A program made the translations under genes and the position numbers. 64,000 bases of DNA from VRUE01 sp963699225 (GTDB taxonomy: Bacteria > Actinomycetota > Thermoleophilia > Solirubrobacterales > 70-9), in NCBI GenBank assembly GCA_963699225.1, contig OY969423.1, positions 1,736,001-1,800,000 on the forward strand, read 5' to 3'. Below the pieces are notes generated by a model. The model was not told where the DNA came from. It saw nothing but the letters and a program-made list of their open reading frames with translations, and made no database searches. Shown here in pieces: positions 60,121 to 64,000 of this stretch. The stretch's first letter is position 1, and each line of letters begins with the position of its first letter.

Positions 60121-60492
60121 CTAGGCGGGTGCGGAAAGGGCGCGGCGGACGAGGGTGTACGCCATGAAGAGGGCTAGGGCGGCGAAGGCCAGTTCCAGGG
60201 CTCGGGTCGGGACGGCGTTGGAGACGCCGACGCCGATCAGGACGCCGAGCGGCGAGAGAATCCCGATCACGAGGGCCTCGCGCAGCCTGACGTTGCCGTA
60301 GCCGTTCTGTCGGTAGGCACCGACGAGGGCGACGATGACGATCATCAGCAGCGAGGTTGACTCGCCCTCGACCTGGCTGAGCCCGAGGAAGATGGTCAGC
60401 GCCGGCACGAAGAGCACGCCGCCCCCAACGCCAACCAAGCCGCCGGCGAGGCCACCGGCGATCGCGATCAGGATGGCGGCAAGCTCGTTCAT
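60121..60492 (-). CDS. Half-size TSUP (TauE/SafE) transporter subunit 2
   Basis: 123 residues with four membrane segments. GGLAGGLVGVGGGVLFVPAL is the TSUP half-repeat signature. Normal TSUP proteins are ~250 residues with two such repeats in one chain; here each repeat is a separate gene. The start overlaps the stop of the 60489 gene by 4 bases (ATGA), so the halves are made together and may form a heterodimer. Family substrates include sulfite, sulfoacetate and other organic anions; none can be assigned. Confidence 0.8.
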   Translation of the reverse strand: MNELAAILIAIAGGLAGGLVGVGGGVLFVPALTIFLGLSQVEGESTSLLMIVIVALVGAYRQNGYGNVRLREALVIGILSPLGVLIGVGVSNAVPTRALELAFAALALFMAYTLVRRALSAPA

Positions 60493-60872
60493 TTGAGGAT
60501 CAGCTCAATCGCGACGGAGACGAGGAGGACGGCGAAGAGCAGCGAGACGGCGCGCTGGGGGATGCGCTGCTGGATCGCGGTGCCCATCACCACTCCGACT
60601 ACGGCGGGAATCGCCAGCAGGAGGCCGGTGAGGACGTGCACGTTGCCGTAGATCCCGCCCTGTGCGACCGCGCCGAGCAGGCCGATCAGGACGATCGCGG
60701 CCAGGCTGGTACCGGTGGCGAGCCGCTCGCCGTAGCCGAACCAGAAGATCAGCAGGGGCACGATCACGGTGCCGCCGCCGACCCCGAAGAGGCCGCTGAA
60801 GATGCCGGCGAGGGTGCCGATCGTGGCGAGCTTGAGGGTCGCGTGGCTCGGCGGCGCCTGGACGGAGGGCAT
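60489..60872 (-). CDS. Half-size TSUP (TauE/SafE) transporter subunit 1
   Basis: 127 residues with four membrane segments. GTLAGIFSGLFGVGGGTVIV (about 19-38) is the N-repeat signature, followed by PLLIFWFGYGERLATGTSLA and GLLGAVAQGGIYGNVHVLTG. It corresponds to the first half of a normal TSUP protein and is coupled to the second half by an ATGA overlap. ATG 60872 has TAGTAT 9 bases upstream, shared in overlap with the divergent trehalose phosphatase promoter. Confidence 0.8.
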   Translation of the reverse strand: MPSVQAPPSHATLKLATIGTLAGIFSGLFGVGGGTVIVPLLIFWFGYGERLATGTSLAAIVLIGLLGAVAQGGIYGNVHVLTGLLLAIPAVVGVVMGTAIQQRIPQRAVSLLFAVLLVSVAIELILK

Positions 60873-60880
60873 CGTGCCGC

Positions 60881-60887
60881 GATACTA
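60881..60887. promoter_or_regulatory. Overlapping divergent -10 boxes (GATACT / TAGTAT)
   Basis: GATACTA holds reverse TAGTAT (60882-60887), 9 bases before ATG 60872, and forward GATACT (60881-60886), 6 bases before GTG 60893. Only 20 bases separate the two start codons, so the promoters must share this site. Confidence 0.45.
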
Positions 60888-60892
60888 AGGCC

Positions 60893-61714
60893 GTGCCTCC
60901 CGCAGATGAGACAGGGGATGGCGGCGCCGGGCACTCGCCGCTGGACCGCTTGCGTTCCGACCCAAGCCGCGCGGCGATCCTCACCGATGTCGACGGCACC
61001 CTGGCGCCGATCGTCGAGCGTCCCGAGCTGGCCGCGGTGCCGGCCCGCACGAGCGAGCTGCTGCGAACGCTGAACGGACGCTATGGCCTGGTCGGCTGCA
61101 TCTCCGGGCGACAGGCGCTGGAGGCGCGGCGCCTGGTCGGGGTCGAGGAGATCGCCTACGCCGGCAACCACGGGCTCGAGCTGCTGATGCCTGGCGAGGA
61201 GGAGCCGCAACTCGACCCGGCGCTGACCGGTGCCGAGCGGGTGGCGGCGGACTTCATCGCCGGGCTCGACCGCGAGGAGCTGGCGGCGGCCGGATTCCGG
61301 CTCGAGGACAAGGGCCCGATCCAGTCGCTGCACTGGCGCGGCGCCGAGGACGAGCGGGCCGCCGAGGCGCGCGCCCACGAGATCGCCGCCGAGGCGGGGC
61401 GAGCCGAACTGGAACCGCGCTGGGGCCGCAAGGTGCTCGAGCTGCGCCCACTCGGGGGCGGTGGCAAGGACACCGCCGTGGCGGCGCTGCTGGCCGGCGA
61501 GGACATCGCTGCCGCGGTTTTTGCCGGCGATGACCGCACTGATCTCGACGCCTTTCGCCGCCTGCGCGAGTTGCGCAAGGAAGGTCAGCTCGAGGCGGTG
61601 CTCTGCGTCGGCGTGATCTCGCCCGAGGCCCCGCCGGAGCTGAACGAAGAGTGCGACCTCGCCGTCGACGGTCCGGACGGCTGGGTGAGCCTGCTCGAGG
61701 AGCTGGCCGCTTAG
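60893..61714 (+). CDS. otsB: Trehalose-6-phosphate phosphatase
   Basis: 273 residues, a HAD phosphatase. Motif I is ILTDVDGTLAPI (nucleophile and acid Asp), motif II lies in GCISGRQ, Lys is in GRKVLELRPLGGGGKDTAVAAL and motif IV is FAGDDRTDLDAFR. The cap region and HWRGAEDERAAE fit OtsB. It dephosphorylates trehalose-6-phosphate; the synthase is not in the window. GTG 60893 shares a 20-base divergent promoter with the TSUP pair. The next gene starts 2 bases after its stop. Confidence 0.88.
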   Translation: MPPADETGDGGAGHSPLDRLRSDPSRAAILTDVDGTLAPIVERPELAAVPARTSELLRTLNGRYGLVGCISGRQALEARRLVGVEEIAYAGNHGLELLMPGEEEPQLDPALTGAERVAADFIAGLDREELAAAGFRLEDKGPIQSLHWRGAEDERAAEARAHEIAAEAGRAELEPRWGRKVLELRPLGGGGKDTAVAALLAGEDIAAAVFAGDDRTDLDAFRRLRELRKEGQLEAVLCVGVISPEAPPELNEECDLAVDGPDGWVSLLEELAA

Positions 61715-61716
61715 CG

Positions 61717-62232
61717 ATGCCTTACACGGACCTGCTTCGCGTCACCGTCTTGCTCACCGGGGCCGAGGCCACCGCCCTGGCCGCGGTTACCGCGGTGGCG
61801 GTGAACCGCGACGCCGACACGAGAACGCTCGCGGTGGCGGCAGCCTGGTGGCTGATTGCCCTCGTCGTCGGCTTCTACCTCGGTCGCCCAAGTCGCGCGG
61901 CCGAGAGCCTGCGCGACACCCTCGCCCAAGCGCGCACGGCGACCTCGCTGCCGCCCGAGTCGCCGGCGCGGATCACCGCCGCCCGCCTCTGGCCCGTCGC
62001 GGTCACCGCGATCGCTGCCGGCGTCCTCGGCGTCTTCTTCCCCGGCGTCGCCGCGATCGGCGCCGGCTATGCCCTGCTGGTCTCGCTCGCCTGGCACTCG
62101 CGCGAGGCGGCGGTGCTGGCGATCGAGCAGCGCGACGGGGTCAAGTTCTACGTCGTCCCCAACTCGGCCCTGCGCCCGATCCAGCTCGTCCGCACACCCG
62201 GCCTGCGCAGCAGTCGCCGCGCCCACGCCTGA
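61717..62232 (+). CDS. Membrane protein of unknown function
   Basis: 171 residues. Membrane segments lie at about 8-28 (VTVLLTGAEATALAAVTAVA), 36-56 (TLAVAAAWWLIALVVGFYLG) and 95-125 (PVAVTAIAAGVLGVFFPGVA ... YALLVSLAW). A polar C-terminal domain follows: REAAVLAIEQRDGVKFYVVP, NSALRPIQLVRTPGLR. ATG 61717 is 2 bases after otsB, suggesting cotranscription. I do not recognise the family. Confidence 0.65.
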   Translation: MPYTDLLRVTVLLTGAEATALAAVTAVAVNRDADTRTLAVAAAWWLIALVVGFYLGRPSRAAESLRDTLAQARTATSLPPESPARITAARLWPVAVTAIAAGVLGVFFPGVAAIGAGYALLVSLAWHSREAAVLAIEQRDGVKFYVVPNSALRPIQLVRTPGLRSSRRAHA

Positions 62233-62253
62233 GTGAGCGTCGCCGCCGGCGGG

Positions 62254-62259
62254 TAGCGT
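62254..62259 (+). promoter_or_regulatory. -10 hexamer TAGCGT of the SIMPL-domain gene
   Basis: TAGCGT ends 8 bases before ATG 62268 with no ribosome binding site. Confidence 0.45.
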
Positions 62260-62267
62260 GATCTCAG

Positions 62268-62951
62268 ATGATCGTTCGACGCTCACTGAGCCTGCTCTCT
62301 GTTATCGCGCTGGCTCTGATCCTCCCGGCAAGCGCAAGCGCGGTCGAACGCACGGTCACGGTCAAGGGCTCGGCAACGCAGAAGGTCCCCAACGACGCCG
62401 CCAAACTCGGCTTCTCGGTCAGCAAGGAACGCAAGACCCGGGGAGCGGCGCTGCACGTCGTCGCGGTGAAGCTGCGGGCGGTGATCGCCACAGCACAAGC
62501 GACACCAGGGATCGGCCCAGGCGACGTCACTACCGGCCAGATCTCAGTGCGAAAGATCAGCCGAGACAAGCACACCCTTTTCCGAGCCTCTGAGGGCGTC
62601 GGCGTAGTCCTTCACGAACCCCAGCGCGCTGGCGAACTGGTCAACGCCGCGGTAGCGGCCGGCGCCACCGGCACCCGCGGCCCCACCTTCTTCGCCAGCA
62701 ACCCCGAAGCCGCCTACAACAACACTCTCCTTGCGGCGTTCGACCAGGCCAAGGGCAAGGCCGCGACCCTGGCCACTCGGGCGGGCGCCGTCTTGGGCCC
62801 GGCGATCACGATCGAAGAAGAGACGGAAGCGGTCCCAGTCGAAGGTCGCGCCAGTCCCAAGGGAGCTTCGGATACAGCGCCGGCACCGCCGGCCAAGCCC
62901 GGCGCCTCCACGGTCACCGCCAGCGTCCGCGTCGTCTTCGCGCTCGAATAG
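62268..62951 (+). CDS. Exported SIMPL-domain (DUF541) protein
   Basis: 227 residues. The signal peptide is at about 1-25 (SLSLLSVIALALILPASASA). RTVTVKGSATQKVPNDAAKL opens the SIMPL/DUF541 domain (about 28-225), with GIGPGDVTTGQISVRK and FDQAKGKAATLATRAGAVLG as later blocks. A Pro/Ala insertion (ASPKGASDTAPAPPAKPGAS) lies before the last strand. Related proteins (BP26/OMP28) form envelope rings; function here is unknown. Confidence 0.8.
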   Translation: MIVRRSLSLLSVIALALILPASASAVERTVTVKGSATQKVPNDAAKLGFSVSKERKTRGAALHVVAVKLRAVIATAQATPGIGPGDVTTGQISVRKISRDKHTLFRASEGVGVVLHEPQRAGELVNAAVAAGATGTRGPTFFASNPEAAYNNTLLAAFDQAKGKAATLATRAGAVLGPAITIEEETEAVPVEGRASPKGASDTAPAPPAKPGASTVTASVRVVFALE

Positions 62952-62972
62952 CTCCGGTAGCCCTCGACCCTC

Positions 62973-64000
62973 CTACCGCTTGCGCAGCTTCTTGAACTCG
63001 GCCCAGCTGCGCGTGTTGGCGATGTCCGCCGCTGTCAGCCAGGCACGCCGCGCGGTGGCCACCGCGTAGGACATGTTGTTCAGCGTGTCGACCCCGTGGG
63101 CATCGGTGTTGAGCACGATCGTCACGCCCGCTTCGCTGGCCAGGCGAGCGTGGTGCTCGGAGAGGTCGCGGCGATTGGGGTTGCCGTTGATCTCGATCAT
63201 CGTGCCGTTGCGCGCCGCCGCCTCGGCCACGGCCTCGACGTCGACCCCGTAGGGCTCGCGGCGGCCGATCAGGCGGCCGGTGAGGTGGCCGATGCAATCG
63301 ACGTAGGGATTCTCGATCGCCGCCAGCACCCGCGCTGTCATCTCCTTCTCGGAGACGCCGAAGGAGGTGTGGACACTGGCGATGACCCAGTCGAGGCCCG
63401 CCAGCACGTCCTCGGAGTAGTCGAGCGAGCCGTCGAGGCCGATGTTTACCTCCGAGCCGGCAAGCAAACGGAAACCGCGTTTGCCCTTGTTCCAGTCGGC
63501 GACCTCGTCGATCCGCTCCCAGAGCCGCTCCTCGGTTACGTGGTCGCCGAAGCCGTGGCTGGCGGAGTGGTCGGTGATCGCCATGTAGGCATAGCCTCGC
63601 TCGCGGCCTGCCTCTGCCATCTCCTCCAGCGTGTTGCGACCGTCCGAGAGAGTGGTGTGCGAGTGCAGGTCGCCGTTGATGTCGTCGAGTGAGACCAGCT
63701 CCGGCAGCTTGCCTTCGCGCGCCGCCTTCAGCTCGCCGCGGCCCTCGCGCAACTCGGGCTCGATGTAGGCGTAGCCGAGGCGCTCGTAGACGGCCTCCTC
63801 GCTGGCACAGAGATCGACCTTGCCGCTCTCGACCTCGGTGATCCCGTGCTCGGAGACCGAGAGGCCGCGGCCGACGGCGTCCTCGCGTAGCTGCACGTTG
63901 TGCGCTTGGGAGCCGGTGAAGTGCTGCAGCAGGTTGCCGAAGGCCCGCGGCGCGACGATCCGCAGGTCGACCGAGATCCCGTTCTGGGTCTGCGCTCGCA
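62973..64000 (-). CDS. polX: PolX-type DNA polymerase/PHP protein, C-terminal part (partial)
   Basis: 342 residues are inside the window; the N-terminus lies beyond 64000. The first residues (NGISVDLRIVAPRAFGNLLQ, HFTGSQAHNVQLREDAVGRG) are the end of the family-X palm/thumb domain. The PHP domain follows from GDLHSHTTLSDGRN with TDHSASHG, AGSEVNIG, VIASVHTSF and NTDAHGVD supplying the metal ligands for 3'-5' exonuclease or phosphoesterase activity. It belongs to the bacterial PolX base-excision-repair polymerases. The frame remains open to the window edge. Confidence 0.9.
   Translation of the reverse strand, partial: RAQTQNGISVDLRIVAPRAFGNLLQHFTGSQAHNVQLREDAVGRGLSVSEHGITEVESGKVDLCASEEAVYERLGYAYIEPELREGRGELKAAREGKLPELVSLDDINGDLHSHTTLSDGRNTLEEMAEAGRERGYAYMAITDHSASHGFGDHVTEERLWERIDEVADWNKGKRGFRLLAGSEVNIGLDGSLDYSEDVLAGLDWVIASVHTSFGVSEKEMTARVLAAIENPYVDCIGHLTGRLIGRREPYGVDVEAVAEAAARNGTMIEINGNPNRRDLSEHHARLASEAGVTIVLNTDAHGVDTLNNMSYAVATARRAWLTAADIANTRSWAEFKKLRKR

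Overview
The window is G+C-rich actinobacterial chromosome. It most resembles Thermoleophilia/Solirubrobacterales. Supporting features are two tandem secreted proteins of the 'AAKKIGS ... K-x-N-A-V-T' repeat type common in that class, an E2-E1 fused 2-oxoglutarate dehydrogenase, a mycobacterial-type UbiA decaprenyl-phosphate phosphoribosyltransferase, a PAC2 protein, many GTG/TTG starts and a strong G/C third-position bias. The lineage is inferred from protein flavour, not from a marker gene. I see no rRNA, tRNA, CRISPR array, insertion sequence or prophage. Almost all of the window is coding: 64 CDS are called, two of them cut by the window edges.

Layout. 0-2 kb: a partial membrane protein, a small acidic protein, a prepilin-like secreted protein and a VapBC-type toxin-antitoxin pair. 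2-5 kb: a TetR regulator divergent from a CrtA-like gene with two matching operator-like sites, then a seven-repeat secreted protein. 5-11.5 kb: a flippase-like membrane protein and a sulfotransferase sharing an overlapping bidirectional promoter, a RibD-like reductase, an ACAD11-like acyl-CoA dehydrogenase, two AAKKIGS paralogs and an ACAD10/11-N/LvaA-like kinase. 11-16.6 kb: a two-component pair, a DEAD-box helicase, a quinone-oxidoreductase-like protein and a PfkB kinase. 16.6-23 kb: citrate synthase, three small unknowns, UbiA, and a response regulator/histidine kinase/secreted protein operon. 23-27 kb: a probable ether-lipid operon (two-domain fatty acyl-CoA reductase, DUF2834-like protein, alkyl-DHAP synthase). 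27-34.5 kb: lipoyl-containing 2-oxoglutarate dehydrogenase fusion, DUF3817-like protein and aconitase. 34.5-37.1 kb: a MerR regulator with its target, a short-chain dehydrogenase, and a c-di-AMP riboswitch before an NlpC/P60-like hydrolase. 37-44 kb: a polyamine-type ABC operon and four TetR genes. 44-49 kb: acyl-CoA carboxylase beta subunit, an AbiEi/DUF559 protein and methylmalonyl-CoA mutase large subunit. 49-55 kb: a His-rich unknown, UDP-glucuronate decarboxylase-like protein, a membrane-tethered ECF sigma-zinc-finger fusion and its coupled secreted protein. 55-64 kb: a small basic coiled-coil gene under two tandem LexA-like boxes, an inositol-monophosphatase-like protein, a UvrD-like/PD-(D/E)XK protein, PAC2, two half-size TSUP transporters, trehalose phosphatase, a membrane protein, a SIMPL protein and the C-terminal part of PolX.

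Central metabolism is concentrated here. Citrate synthase, aconitase and the 2-oxoglutarate dehydrogenase fusion cover much of the oxidative TCA cycle. Acyl-CoA carboxylase beta plus methylmalonyl-CoA mutase would feed propionyl-CoA carbon in as succinyl-CoA. The acyl-CoA dehydrogenase/kinase pair may process 4-hydroxyacyl-CoAs.

Two non-coding themes stand out. First, about twenty genes carry a TANNNT -10 hexamer 6-10 bases before the start codon, most of them with no Shine-Dalgarno, which points to widespread leaderless transcription. Second, long near-perfect palindromes sit in at least six intergenic regions. Two repeat families recur: a covarying hairpin near 23.05 and 53.08 kb, and an 80-bp element near 27.45 and 44.2 kb whose first copy is translated in frame inside the 2-oxoglutarate dehydrogenase linker.
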